DNA of 64,000 bases from Leucocoprinus leucothites (lineage: Eukaryota; Basidiomycota; Agaricomycetes; Agaricales; Agaricaceae): assembly GCA_013368445.1 (NCBI GenBank), contig JAACJO010000002.1:310001-374000 (forward strand). The letters are read 5' to 3'. The translations under genes and the position numbers were made by a program. The notes beneath the pieces were generated by a model that worked only from the letters and a program-made list of their open reading frames with translations, had not been told where the DNA came from and did not search any database. This document shows, piece by piece, positions 46,554 to 57,800 of this stretch; positions within the stretch are counted from its first letter, which is position 1; every line of letters begins with the position of its first letter.

Positions 46554-47130
46554 TTCCATTTTTGCTCATTCTCTCGATTCTACGTTCAACCTCCGAGTTC
46601 AGGCTTCCTTGACGGACTCCTTTGCTTTTACTTAGGGACATGTAAGGCAAGCGGAGAAATTGGATTCTCCGAAGTATCGTTGGGCGAATTGTGGCGTAGT
46701 ACACGTGCTCCACCACGTTTTCTATGTGGGCGCGCTTGACAAAATCGGGTTGCGGATATAAATATAGTCCTCTCACTCGCTCTCGCTCTCGGCAAACATT
46801 GGTCATACCAAAATCCTAATCCCTCCAGTAAGCGACGCTGCACGAAGGCTATTAGTATCGGTCATCGTCTTTCAGTATCTACATCATTTCTTCCAACTCC
46901 ACCCCTTCATTCTGGAACCATCTCTCATCTTGACTGAAGATATAACTCGTACTAAAAACCTGATCACTTTCCAGTCCACGATATGATCTACATACATACT
47001 ACAACTGAACACGAGGCGGTAAAAACGGTGTCCCGATTGTTCTCGCAACCAACAGCAGTACTCAAGTCCGTATACAACACACTCTGGTAATACACCAACG
47101 AAACGGTAGGCAAGTATACCAAGTATTTCA

Positions 47131-47633
47131 TCAATGGTTGATGGAGAACTCGTTGGACTGAGCATAAATGGTGTGCTGGTCATTCGGCACCTTCACAAAG
47201 TTAATGCGGAAGTGTTCTCCGACGGGGAAACCTCCCCTAGGAGGCTGAATGTTCAAGCTGCCCCTGGTCCCATCGACCGAACCCGCGAGTACGATATCAT
47301 GGGGAAGAACGCTACGGTCCTAAGTAGCATGTCAAAAGTCAGCTCATCCGACATATTCAGCCAGAATCGCAGTCAAACGACTTACCTGGTTGGTTAGAAC
47401 GATAGTAAAAGTCCTAGGGTCAGTATCGACTCGGTTCCAGGCGACACTATACACGCCAAATGACACTCAGTCAGATTATCTGAGAGTATGGAAACTTGGC
47501 TGGAGTACGCTCACCGTCCGGGAGTGTGTGATTTCCAGTTTACACCTTGGTCCCCATTGGGTGCGTTGACTAGGTATGCCAAGGACGAGGCAACGAAGGA
47601 CAAGAAAAGAGTAGCGTAAACAGCGAGTTGCAT
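47131..47633 (-). CDS. Small secreted Kre9/Knh1-like protein, copy A
   Basis: Exons 47633-47515, 47446-47386 and 47319-47131 give 122 residues. The signal peptide is MQLAVYATLFLSFVASSLAY. The remainder is one Kre9/Knh1-type Ig-like domain: WNRVDTDPRTFTIVLTNQ, SVLPHDIVLAGSVDG, then FRINFVK and YAQSNEFSI. Such domains occur at the N-terminus of Ser/Thr-rich GPI-anchored fungal wall proteins. Here there is no Ser/Thr tail or GPI signal, so the product should be a free, soluble or wall-bound protein. TATA box about 80 bp before the ATG. Tandem paralogue of copy B. Confidence 0.82.
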
Positions 47634-47710
47634 AGTGAAGAGGTCAATAAGGATGAGAACTCGACCGGGGTGCGAGTACTGATACCGTTCTAGCAACAAT
47701 TCCAATGTCT

Positions 47711-47716
47711 TTTATA
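47711..47716 (-). promoter_or_regulatory. TATA box of Knh-like gene A
   Basis: TATAAA on the minus strand, about 80 bp before the ATG at 47633. Confidence 0.65.
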
Positions 47717-47813
47717 CCCTAGCGGGTTCACTGCTAAAGTTCTCATTAACCCCTAAAGGCTTAGCTGCCCGCTCTAGACTTGCTTCTGGGGTAAGGGTAC
47801 TTCTTTTAGTTAA

Positions 47814-47846
47814 CGGGCATGAGGTTTCCTTCTGCCCGCTTTGATG
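47814..47846. promoter_or_regulatory. Conserved upstream block of Knh-like gene A
   Basis: About 33 bp (from 'cgggcatgaggtttcct' to 'gctttgatg') nearly identical to 49176-49208 upstream of gene B, at a similar distance from the ATG. The DNA around it is less conserved, so it may be a regulatory site. Confidence 0.5.
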
Positions 47847-48514
47847 TGTCGTAAAACATCATACATGCGAGTCCATTTTCTGCGCCTAAGATATACCACC
47901 GCGCCCAAAGTTATGAGCTTCGGAAGGTGGACATGTATTTGGAATCGTTATTATGAAAGAGGTGAGGCTTCCAAGTGCTGTGGATGATCGATCGCCAGAC
48001 GGTTGCCGCGTGTACTATCCATGCTAAAAATTTAATGTCGAAGAGAACTCTTCCGAGTAATTTGAATATGATAGACCCCAAATTGATGTTGATGAAAGCT
48101 TTGCCTAGTCGCAATCTCGTTCTTGTTTGTAGCATTCACCCTGCTTCACCAGAGATCGCAAGAATGAGACTTGTCCCAGACGCAAAGTAGTCAAACTTAT
48201 TTTACTGTTGTGGCGTACACGTGCTCCACCGCGAGTTTCTCTGTGAGCGCTCTCGACATGACTTACGATGAGTACACCCAAATCTTGACTCCTCACAACA
48301 CTCGCTACTTCGCTAACGCGCTCACTCAAAGCCCACCTCGAAGCCAGAATCGCATCGATCCATCTCAAGTCTATACCATCATCTACGCACAACACAAGTC
48401 ACAAGAAACAAAATAGTCCGATTGATTTCGAAAAGAGCTCTAGTTGGTCGACAAACGACTGTCCCTGGCTACACCACCGTTGAACAGTATAGCATATACA
48501 CAAATCACCTACAA

Positions 48515-49010
48515 TCACTCCTTGATGGTGAACTCGCTAGACTGAGCATAGATGGTCTGCTGCTCATTCGCTATCTTCACAAAGTTGACGCGGAAGTGGG
48601 ACCCAATAGGAAATCCTCCTTTGATGGGCTCAATATCTATATTATGGTTCTGGTTCGGGGTCCCGCCAGAAACCCAGCTCTTGAGGACGATGTCTTCCGG
48701 GAGGACGCTACGATCCTAATGAATAGAAATGTATTGTATCAGCCTGGTCAGAGATTTGGCAGTCGTAGGGGCATACCTGATTGGTCAAGATGATGGCAAA
48801 GTGATCGGTGTCAGTGTCCACTCTGTCCCAGGTAATACTACAATTTGGGCAACGTCCAGTCAGGCGAATGGCGAACAAATTACTAGAATTCACTCACCGC
48901 CCAACATAGTGAGAGTACCAACCTTGCTTATCGTTCGGGACCTTGACCATGTATGCCAATGATGAGGTAAGGAAGGAGAAGAAAAGAGCAGTGTAAATTG
49001 TGAACTGCAT
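48515..49010 (-). CDS. Small secreted Kre9/Knh1-like protein, copy B
   Basis: Exons 49010-48898, 48837-48777 and 48715-48515 give 124 residues. The signal peptide is MQFTIYTALFFSFLTSSLAY, followed by one Knh-like domain: WDRVDTDTDHFAIILTNQ, SVLPEDIVLKSW, FRVNFVK and YAQSSEFTI. The middle exon is 61 bp, as in copy A. No Ser/Thr tail or GPI signal. About 60% identical to copy A by eye. Role in wall beta-glucan organisation is inferred from the domain only. Confidence 0.82.
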
Positions 49011-49075
49011 TTTGAGGTCGATAAGGAGGTGAGACGACGAGTGCCGATGGCACACCAGCAGCGCTTACATCTTCT

Positions 49076-49081
49076 TTTATA
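49076..49081 (-). promoter_or_regulatory. TATA box of Knh-like gene B
   Basis: TATAAA on the minus strand, about 70 bp before the ATG at 49010. Confidence 0.62.
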
Positions 49082-49175
49082 CCTTGCGTTCTCAGTCAGA
49101 GCTCTCGTTGACTTCTAAAGTCATTGTTGCCGCTCTGCTTCTTTCGGAAGGACGGTGGTGTTTACTTCTAGATGG

Positions 49176-49208
49176 CGGGCATGAAGTTTCCTTCTGTCCG
49201 CTCTGATG
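49176..49208. promoter_or_regulatory. Conserved upstream block of Knh-like gene B
   Basis: Counterpart of 47814-47846 ('cgggcatgaagtttcct' to 'gctctgatg'). Confidence 0.5.
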
Positions 49209-49398
49209 CGGTGTAATGTACGTTTTATTGCCATCAAAGACTACGCACTGATCTGAATCCAGTGACAAAATGGAATGCATACACCCAAGTTCTCAGATCT
49301 CAACGCCCATCGGAGATCACCTTTCAAATAGTCCTGTATATTGATCTAGTCTGGGTATAGTAACAGATGAAGTCAAACTCCGCCAATTATTTTGTCCT

Positions 49399-49897
49399 TC
49401 AATTAAAATTGTTCTCGACATCCCCACCCGCGAAGTCTCCGTCGCGCTTGGTAGGACAGTCGATTGAAACCTCTTCCCCCTCCGCGAACACAACACTGGT
49501 CTGAACGTCGACGAGGAAGAATCTGACAAAGCGCTCGAAAGTTTCGGGGAACATGACGTCGGCGGAACCATCGCGAGCATTAACATCCTGCTGGTGGATG
49601 GTGTTGCCCCTCTACCCAAAACGTGGTCAGAGAGCGTGACAGTACTGAGAATGTGCCAGATGCCTACCCTGTCCTTGACGAGGAATGCAACAGACTTCTT
49701 GTTGGTTTCAAACTTTCGCCAGTTGACTCTGTGAAAGGGGCGTCAGTAATGTGCAAGGCTAAAGGTCTTGGCGCTTACTTATTGAACCGGCGGCACTGGT
49801 AGGGATGATCGTTGTTAATGAACTGCGTGCTCGGATTCGTGGCGATAACCGAGGAGACGAGGGAGATAAGGGCGGCGGCGACGATGGAGAAACGCAT
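49399..49897 (-). CDS. Small secreted protein of an unnamed two-Cys family, short form
   Basis: Exons 49897-49779, 49728-49668 and 49611-49399 give 130 residues. The signal peptide is MRFSIVAAALISLVSSVIA. Conserved blocks shared with the gene at 61511 are YQCRRFNKVNWRKFE, KKSVAFLVKDRRGN, and VVFAEGEEVSIDCP followed by KRDGD. Two cysteines (QCRR and IDCP) could form a disulphide. The 119 + 61 bp exon start is identical to the 61.5 kb gene and resembles the Knh-like genes. I do not recognise a Pfam-type domain. TATA box 94 bp before the ATG. Confidence 0.75.
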
Positions 49898-49984
49898 TAT
49901 GAATATGAATATGGTAAGGTAACGAAGATGCAGGCAAGTGGAAGAGAGAGAAAGAGAACGAGATGAGGATGCCTGCCTGCTCGC

Positions 49985-50050
49985 TAGCCTTTATATACGC
50001 CCAGGAAGTCTCGGAGGCTGGCTCTATGCGCCCTATTTCTGGGCTAATTG
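49985..50050 (-). promoter_or_regulatory. Promoter block shared with the 61.5 kb gene
   Basis: On the minus strand 'agccagcctccgagact', then 'cctgggcgtatataaaggc', near-identical to 61391-61428. TATATAA is at 49991-49997. Confidence 0.65.
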
Positions 50051-50238
50051 TCGTCAGCGCATCGAGCCCACCGTCATCGACATAGCACGGCATCACCTGA
50101 ACAACGTCATCCGGTCGTTCGTCTATTTTTGAATTCAGAGAGTGGATGGGTCTGACATTGGAGTGCAGGGAAACGGAAAACATGGTGGATTCCTGGATAA
50201 TACATATAACCATCGAGCTGCTATGGACTTCCAACTAG

Positions 50239-52793
50239 CTAGATCAAGCTCATTTGGAGGGGAAGCTGCGGTTTTCTGTGGTCGCCGGCCTCAACTACGG
50301 GACCCGTAATACCGTTCATCCTCCATCCGATCGGCTTGTCCGAAAGGGAGAACCTGAAGGAGGTGAGCAAGACGGAGAGTAAAGCCTCTGAAAGTCGCCT
50401 CCGTTAGCTACATATTCAGCATTTGAAGAAAGCACGAACTCATTTCGAGTTGAGAAAATTTGAAGCCACTAAGGTGCGTGTTAGTAAAAAACCGTATCAT
50501 AAACTGTTCCTGGTAGACTTACATGCAACCGCGACCTCCAGCCCCAAATGTCATTCTGTGAAACGACAGGTGTTAGATTGATCAACATCGGCAAGCATGC
50601 ACTCACAGATGGGAATACAACCCTGGCATATGTGCCTCAACGATACTCTTTGGCGGTGGAGAGAGCCAGCGCTCAGGCTTCCACTCATAAGCGTCATCGC
50701 CCCATAGTTGCGGATCGCGATTGGCCGCGAGGTTCGAAATGACAATATTTGTTCCTTTCTCAACAACGATTTCCGTTACCTGCTTTCCCTTTGAGTCTAC
50801 AAGAGGCTTTGAGAGTGGCAGCACCATGTCTCGACGTGCTCTTGAGAACATGTAAACTATTAGTCGAAAACCATATTAGGCTACTACATCACGTACGTCC
50901 GAGGTGGTAGGAACGGTATAGGCGGGAACCTGACATAGGAATGAGTTCACTTCCTAACCTATAAGAATTCGACTTACAATCTTAACGTTTCGCGGCAGAC
51001 AGCATCAAGATAAGGCAGGGTAATAAGCTTGTCATACTCCACTTGACCAAAACTCTGAGCTTCCTGGATTTCCTCTCGTAACTTGGCCTGAACATCCTGA
51101 TGGGTCGCAATCAGTTGCAGAGTACGACAAACAGCCGAAGTCGTCGTATCCATAGCCGCGAAAACGAATGTCCTGAGGTAAGGTTTAGGCGTAAGAAGGG
51201 CTTCAACCTCTGATCACATTACTCACGAAATCTGAAATTAATGAGAAACGCCGGTGAGATGAAAAGCAGAAGACTGGACTGGCATACCTGGCCAATAACT
51301 TCCGCATCGGATAACCTGTCTTCCTCTGATGCCTTCGCATTTGCCCTCACTTCAAAGTTTCAAAGGTAATAATTAGCGGGTTGAAGTAAGCTGAGAGAAG
51401 GTCGCGTACTCAATAAACTAATGAGGTCCTTCTTGCTCGCCATTTCCGCGACCACCTCGGGATGTGTGCTCTCCATAACCTTCTTCTTGGCTTCGACGAT
51501 GTCAATAGAGGTACGATACATAACATCAGATGCACGAATCAGTTCTTGAACTCTTTGGAAAGGCAGTTGCTCCGCGATGAAACGTTTCAATCGCGGTAAT
51601 TTGATTTTTGCTGCGTAAGGGAGGATCAATCGGGCCCCTAGGAACCCAATTGCTCCAGTCGCTAGGGCACTTCAAGAGCTTCATCATTAATCCAGACAAC
51701 CAATGAGAAGGAAAAGGTACGCACGGGAGTCTCCTAACGGCTTTGCTATACGGATGATAGTCGTTCTCATCTATCAGTGAGTCAAAGGAATAGTCCATTC
51801 CACTTTGACCAATGATCTCCAAAGCTGTACGGCTGACCCAAAACAGCATATCGACCTCCTGCGGGCCTTTCTCTAACTTCTTCTTTAGCACTACTCGAAG
51901 CTTCATCGCGTAATTTTAATTTTATGACAAATTGATTTCATCCAGGGAAATTCTTACCCGCTCCGTAACCTCGTAGAAGAGAGGAACTGACATAATCGCC
52001 AGTTAGTCGAACAATTGCACTGGGTGAAGACATCCGACCAGGTGCTTACCCATATCCCGCATATATTTCGCCGAAAAGACCGGATTCAGTATCTTTCTCT
52101 GCTTCTTGTGTTGGTCACCTGCTCAAGTTGTTTGAGTGTATGCCTCCAATAAACCCAGAATAAATCTCACCGAGAGACCCAAGGAGGCCCGGACCGAATA
52201 TCAGTTGTTGGCGCCTAGTAAGCGGGATTGATATCATCCACAATCGTCAAGGGTTCGGGTCCACGTACAGAAGAGTAGGCGCTGCAAGTTCGAAAAAATC
52301 CTGGTCCTAGAGATCATATCGTCGGTCAAATCGGTATACATCCGTAGATCAGTGTCAGACCTTGACGAGAACATGATAAATCGCGTCTGCATCGTGTGTG
52401 ACAAGAAGCCGTTCCTAAATCATCACTGAGCCGAAATCTAGGACGGAGTGCGAAGAAAAAACACACCCCCAATAACCCTCTTATCTTGACAATATTCCCA
52501 TCTGAAATAGCACATCATCAACCTCTCACCAACACATCCAGCTGCCACAAAAGCTTACAGCGCTCCAAAAGGCCACGGTGAAAATCCCAGCCGTTTGGGT
52601 TGAAAAATTCAAGTATATTACCTGGAAAGTGTCAGAGCAAAGTTTTGCCCAATAAATACGTATACATACCAAAGAGCCAAGAATGCACCGGAGGTCCTGG
52701 TAGATCGTCAACTGGCGATTTTCGCAGGAAGCGCCAAAAAAGCCCCCATGTAACGTAGAGCACTAGACCAGTGGTAACAAGCGCAGTAAGCAT
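50239..52793 (-). CDS. Cytochrome P450 monooxygenase, copy 1
   Basis: ATG at 52791-52793: MLTALVTTGLVLYVTWGLFW, an N-terminal membrane anchor, then DDLPGPP proline hinge. About 15 exons and ~530 residues. Key motifs: FVFAAMDTTTSAV (I helix, oxygen activation), ETLRLFPP (ExxR), PERW, and FGAGGRGCIGFKF (haem loop, Cys ligand), the last spanning a splice. The C-terminal block is SDKPIGWRMNGI. Includes a 5-nt exon at 51227-51231. An in-frame ATG 24 bp upstream is possible. ER membrane enzyme; substrate unknown. Tandem paralogue of the gene at 53525-56078, about 75-80% identical by eye. Confidence 0.9.
51227..51231 (-). other. 5-nt microexon of P450 copy 1
   Basis: ATTTC between acceptor TTTCAG and donor GTGAGT. 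Splicing it in gives Q-IS-TFVFAAMDTT in frame; skipping it breaks the frame. Confidence 0.78.
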
Positions 52794-53524
52794 CTTCCCG
52801 GCGGCGAAGATCGGCAAACGAGTGGTGCAATCGACTCCTCCTTAGTCGTGTATTCGCGAGTAATTCGAGAAAGGAACGTTGGAGGTACGGTAACAAGGTT
52901 GCCCCGAGCGCTTTTGTCATGGGACACGGCCAAGTATCACATACATATGCATGGGAACCGAATAGGCAACTTGGAGCCTTTGGCCCTGAAGGCCTCTACT
53001 TAGACGCCTAGGACCTTGTGAAGTCCAGTCAGGTCTGCTCACTAACACTCGAAGTGAATCGGAAGGTTGATTTGACGGCTTAACCTGCGCAATTCCAGGT
53101 TTTCAAGTGCTGGATTCTGTATGATGCTATGTGAGATGAACAGGGTGCTGAACGGCGCCAAATATCAATGTGACGGAAAAGGATTGAAGATGTGGTGATT
53201 GTGGGAAATAAGAGATCCTAGCAGTCAGCCTTGTACCGAGTACTGGACGTCCAGGCAAACACACTCAGCCGCTCTCAGCCCTGTAACACTACGATCTAAT
53301 TGGACTCAAATCTGGACTGATAACTCTGCAGAAGGGCTACAAGAGATATTTAGAGGGTAGATACTAGCCGGTAACGTCGGTCAACGTTAGCTATGCCAGT
53401 GTGCGTTATCAATTCATGATATCATGGTCCTTTCAACCCATTTAACTTGTACTACTTCGAATGACAGAATAACATATCCAATTAACAGGCCGCTTATTGT
53501 GGGTTTGCGCTAGTTAGATCAAGC
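52794..53524. other. No gene recognised
   Basis: Promoter of P450 copy 1 and 3' flank of copy 2. No coding signal. Confidence 0.5.
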
Positions 53525-56078
53525 TCAACTGAAGGGCAACTGCGACTTCTTCTCATCGCCGCCCTCGACTATAGGTACAGTTAAGCCATTCATCCTCCAT
53601 CCAATTGGCTTGTCTGACGGCGAGAACCTGAAAGAGGTGAGCAAGACGGAGAGCATAACCTCTGAAGAGACCGTTCCTGTCAGCTTCAGGCCTGATAATG
53701 CCCGAAGAAAATTACTGACTCATTTCGAGTTGTGAAAACTTGAAGCCACTGGTGGTATGGATTATGAGTGAACTAGTATACGTGAGTAGCTCTCGAAGTT
53801 GACTCACATACAAGCACGGCTTCCGGCTCCGAAAGTCATCCTGTAAACACAGTAGGTATCAAATACACGAAGGCCGACGAGTATACACTCACAGATGAGA
53901 ATAAACGCCAGGGATACGTGCCTCTGTGACAGTCTTCGGTGGTGGAGAGAGCCACCTTTCGGGCTTCCACTCGTGAGCATCATCTCCCCATATCGCCGGA
54001 TTGCGGTTGGCGGCAAGAATTGAGATAACGACGTTCGTTCCGTTCTTAATGACAATCTCCGTTACCTGTTGGCCGCTTGAATCCGTGATAGGTTTCGATA
54101 ATGGTAAGACCATGTCTCGGCGTGCGCTTGAGCACAACCAGAATTATTAGTCTATTATGATGACGGGATCCTGCCATGCTTACGTTCGGGCTGGCATGAA
54201 CGGTACAGGGGGGAATCTGACAGTAAGTTGAGTCCCCTAGTTGAAGCTGGGTAATGAGAAGAGTTTGACCCACAGTCTTAGAGTTTCGCGGCAAACAGCA
54301 TCAAGATATGGTAACGAGACAAGCTTGTCATAGTCCACTTGGCCTATTTTCTGAGCGTCTTGGATCTCCTCTCGCAGCCTATCTTGAACGTCCTGGTGGG
54401 TTGCAACCAGATGTAGTATACGAGAGACAGCGGAAGTCGTTGTATCCATTGCCGCAAAAACAAATGTCCTGATATCAGACACGTTGGGCATAAGCAACAA
54501 CCTCGATATCTAATATTGACTCACGAAATCTGGAAATAGTTCTTAATGAGATGAAACAAGGAAGACTTGAGCTTAACACACGAACCTGGCCAACCACCTC
54601 CGCATCAGATAGCCTATCCTCTTGTGATGCTTTCGCATTGGCCTTCACTTGAATCTTTCGGTCGTACTAATGGGGAGACTGAAAAAAAAATGCCACATAC
54701 TCAATAAGTTAATTATGTCCTTCTTGTTCGCCATTTCCGCGACCACCTCGGGATGTGTGCTCTGTATAGCTTTCTTCTTCGCTTCGATAATCTCTATAGA
54801 GGTACGATGCATAACATCAACTGCGCGGATCAGTTCTTGGACCCTTTGGAAAGGCAATTGCTTTGCGATGAACCGCTTGAATCGAGGTAAATTGATTTTT
54901 GCCGCATAGGGTAGGACTAATCTAGGCCCAAGGAACCCAACCGGTCCGTTTATGAGCGCACTTGAAGTGCCGTGTTAGCTCAGCCGACGAATAGAAAGTT
55001 GAATAGGATACAGACGCAAGTCTCTTGACGGCTTTGCTATACGGATGGTAGTCGTTGTCATCTATGAGCAAGTCGAAGGAATAGTCCATCCCGCTTTGAC
55101 CAATAATCTCTAGAGCTGAGCGACCAATCCAAAATAAGACGTCGACCTCTTGCGGTCCTTTCTCCAGTTTCTTCTTGAGCACAGCCCGAAGCTTCGTTCA
55201 AGGTCATTGAAAGACAAATCAGTCTTGACCAGGGAAATTCATACCCGCTCTGTAACCTCATAAAAGAGAGGAACTGATAGAATCACCGATTAGTTGGGCT
55301 GGGTGAAGACACTCCCCGCCTACTAGTACTTACACATATTCCGCATATATTTTGCTGAGAAAACTGGGTTCAGTATTTTTCTCTGCTTCCTATGTTGATC
55401 ACCTGTCGAGATTTTTAGTTATACCCTTCGATAATATATGAATAAACCCACCGAGAGTTCCAAGGAGACCTGGACCGAAGACTAGTTGCTGACGTCTGAC
55501 AAGTCAAATCCTTCTTGATTATCATCGTTAGAAACTCAAATTCACTTACAAGACATTGGGTGTCGCCAGCTCATATAAGGCTTGATGCTGGCAGTTATAA
55601 TCGTCATTTAATTTGAAAGCAAGTATAAATATGTAGGTGCATTCCGAACCTTGATGAGAATATGATAAAGTGCGTCCGCGTCATACACCACAAGAAGTCG
55701 CTCCTAGTGATCGATGAAACGAAGTCCGGGGAGGATATATAAAAGAAACACACCCCTAAGAACCCCCTTATCCTGAAAATGCCCCCATCTGAGTGAGGCA
55801 TGGTTGAGTGCTCCTCAAGCATCTAACACCAAGACGAGCTTACAGCATTTTAAGATTTGGCGGTGGAAATCCCACCCATTCGGGTTGAAAAAATCTGGTA
55901 TGTTACCTGACAGAATCCATTACAAAATCATCCGCTACAAGTTATGGCATGCACTTACCAAAGAGCCAAGAGCGTGGTGGAGGCCCTGGTAGGTTGTCAA
56001 TGGGCGATTTTCGTAGAAAGCGCCAAAACATCCCCATACGAAGCAGAGGATCGAACCAGCGACGAGCGTGGTAAGCAT
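53525..56078 (-). CDS. Cytochrome P450 monooxygenase, copy 2, with doubtful N-terminus
   Basis: Same exon plan as copy 1. Motifs: DTTTSAVSRIL (I helix), ETLRLFPPVPFMPAR, PERW and FGAGSRACIGFKF (haem loop). It ends at TGA 53525 after PIGWRMNGLTVPIVEGG. The expected start MLTTLVAGSILCFVW (ATG 56076-56078) is out of frame with the next block FWRFLRKSPIDNLPGPP by one base, in a T run where copy 1 has two more T. An ATG at 56035-56037 (MGMFWRFL) is in frame but leaves almost no membrane anchor. Either the enzyme is mis-targeted or this is a recent loss. The body is otherwise intact. Confidence 0.8.
54525..54529 (-). other. 5-nt microexon of P450 copy 2
   Basis: ATTTC flanked by CCAG and GTGAGT, at the same site as in copy 1. 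Both paralogues keep it, which supports real splicing. Confidence 0.78.
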
Positions 56079-56699
56079 AGTCCTAGTAACGAAGGATACT
56101 TGCTTGTATGATCTGTGAGAATAGGCTTCTGATGCTACAACCGAGGTCTCTTATCTATGTGCTCACGGAGGTGCACGTTGGAGGTGCGGAGACAAGGTGC
56201 TTTAAGGTCTGTATTGGATAGGACAGGCACGGTGTATGGGACCGAAAAGGGTAAGACGTTTACGCCCAAATTGATACTAATCAAATCACGCGTCAAAATG
56301 CACATAAGAATCATGCCTACAGTATATTGCAACCCACTTTTGCAATATTAGAACATCCATTGCATGGCCAACAATCTCGATAACCTGCTGAAGACGTATA
56401 TCACCAAGGCTGACAGACTGTGGTTCATGGAGTTGAATCAGAGCTACGTCTGTGAGGTATTCAAAAGCCTCCGAGTGCGTCTCTTAGTCGGTGGCCATGA
56501 GCGAAGAAAGAAAAACAGTTTTATCAGGCAGCCCACAGATCAAATATCAGTCGGCGGAGACCACGGATAGCCAAGGGGCGACCTCTGGGGCACGTGGAAG
56601 AATCTGCCTTACAAGGTATTTCTTGATAGCTGCCGCTACGACCTGTTGAGACAATCTCTCATTCATTTTCAGATCACTCACCATTACCGTCATTTATTA
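56079..56699. other. No intact gene; decayed 3' part of the kinase fragment
   Basis: Between P450 copy 2 and the kinase fragment. The minus strand near 56560-56640 may hold a decayed continuation of the kinase (KKYLVRQIL, then a frame with TDI followed by a stop). Confidence 0.4.
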
Positions 56700-57382
56700 A
56701 GAATGTGTTTGATAAGGCATCACGTCCGTTGGGTTGAAACCTTCGAAGGGAAACCAAGCTCTTTCCAAGTACGTTTGTCACAATACAGATGTGGGGACCG
56801 TGGTAGTTCTGGGCAAGGAAAACACCATAGAGTCGAAGGCAGTGCTCAAAACCTGGGTGATCGGGGTTAGCCTTCTTGATAGCTTTGAGGATATCCACTT
56901 CGCCTAGAAACCCAGAGACGACGCCAGCGGTCGTAATGACAGTTGGAACTTTAACAGCAATATATTACGAAGGATGTGTGTTCCTGTATCGATTATCAAT
57001 GTAGGCAAAACCCGAAACAGTTGACTCACCTCACCGACCGAGCCAACCAGACGCTGGAATAACCGGCCGGACCCAGTTTCCTCACAATCTCGAGCTTAAC
57101 GTCGTGCAGTAGCAGTACTTTGAAGGTAATAGGGTAGAATACATAGGTCTGCTCAGGCGTAAGCATATGTGGTTCCTCATCACAGATAAGTTGTTTGCCA
57201 TCGTCTTTATCATTGATCTGTACAGTGGTCGACGACTCGTCGAGTTTCCAGTCCCCAGACGCTTGTGAATGAAGCCCAGTAATCGAATGGATAGGTGGGT
57301 GGCCTGGCACAGGTATCGTGGTTCGTGAACCGCGAGGAACAGGGCAAGTCACAATGGCAAGGAAACGACGAGAGATGACCAT
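56700..57382 (-). pseudogene. Truncated SRPK-like protein kinase
   Basis: Exon 57382-57036 or so ends in VRKLGPAGYSSVWLARS, the Gly-rich loop. The next exon (about 56952-56700) codes EVDILKAIKKANPDHPG, HCLRLYGVFLAQ and ICIVTNVLGKSLVSL, which is the N-lobe of SR-protein-kinase relatives. The catalytic HxDxKxxN loop and the activation segment are not found downstream on this strand, where frames break near 56560-56680. So only the N-lobe remains. The start ATG is uncertain. Confidence 0.7.
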
Positions 57383-57800
57383 CGAGGCGGCATTCGATTT
57401 CGGAACCCTTCAAGGTTTGTAGTGTGTAGGGAAGAAAAGCACCAAAATAGATTTAACGTTAGCATCACGTGGAGGTACAAACATTTGTTCTTGTCGGAGG
57501 GAGCACAGTATCGGGTTGCGCCTCGAGATTCTGATTACGCTGCTAGTCCCACAAGAGACGTATCTCGGCTCGGTGCATATCGTGTCTGATGCGGTTTCAC
57601 TGCGGTATTTAGAAGTACCGGTGCTTCTAACTCCCGATGAACTTTCCATTCCGACTCAGGGGGAAAGTAACGGACAGCCGGAGGATGATGATACAGTGGC
57701 CTATAAAACGACTTCCTAGGTTCCACCATCGCTACCGCTTTTACCACGTCTTTAACCCCCTCTTTCGAAATGGTCAGACTTTTACTACCATATTCAATCG
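57383..57800. other. Divergent promoter region
   Basis: Between the kinase fragment (-) and the methyltransferase (+). 'tataaaa' at about 57701 lies 100 bp before the plus-strand ATG at 57801. Short frames on both strands lack support. Confidence 0.45.

Larger units (their letters stand above)
46685..47850. repeat. Tandem duplication copy 1 carrying a Knh-like gene
   Basis: Matches 48205-49210 in order: a 'tgtggcgta...cacgtgctccacc' block, the 3' flank, the whole gene and its promoter. Copy 1 spacer DNA between the block and the gene stop is longer. Confidence 0.75.
48205..49210. repeat. Tandem duplication copy 2 carrying a Knh-like gene
   Basis: Second copy of 46685-47850, same orientation. 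Coding exons, promoter TATA and the upstream block are conserved; the region 47851-48204 between copies shows no gene. Confidence 0.75.
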
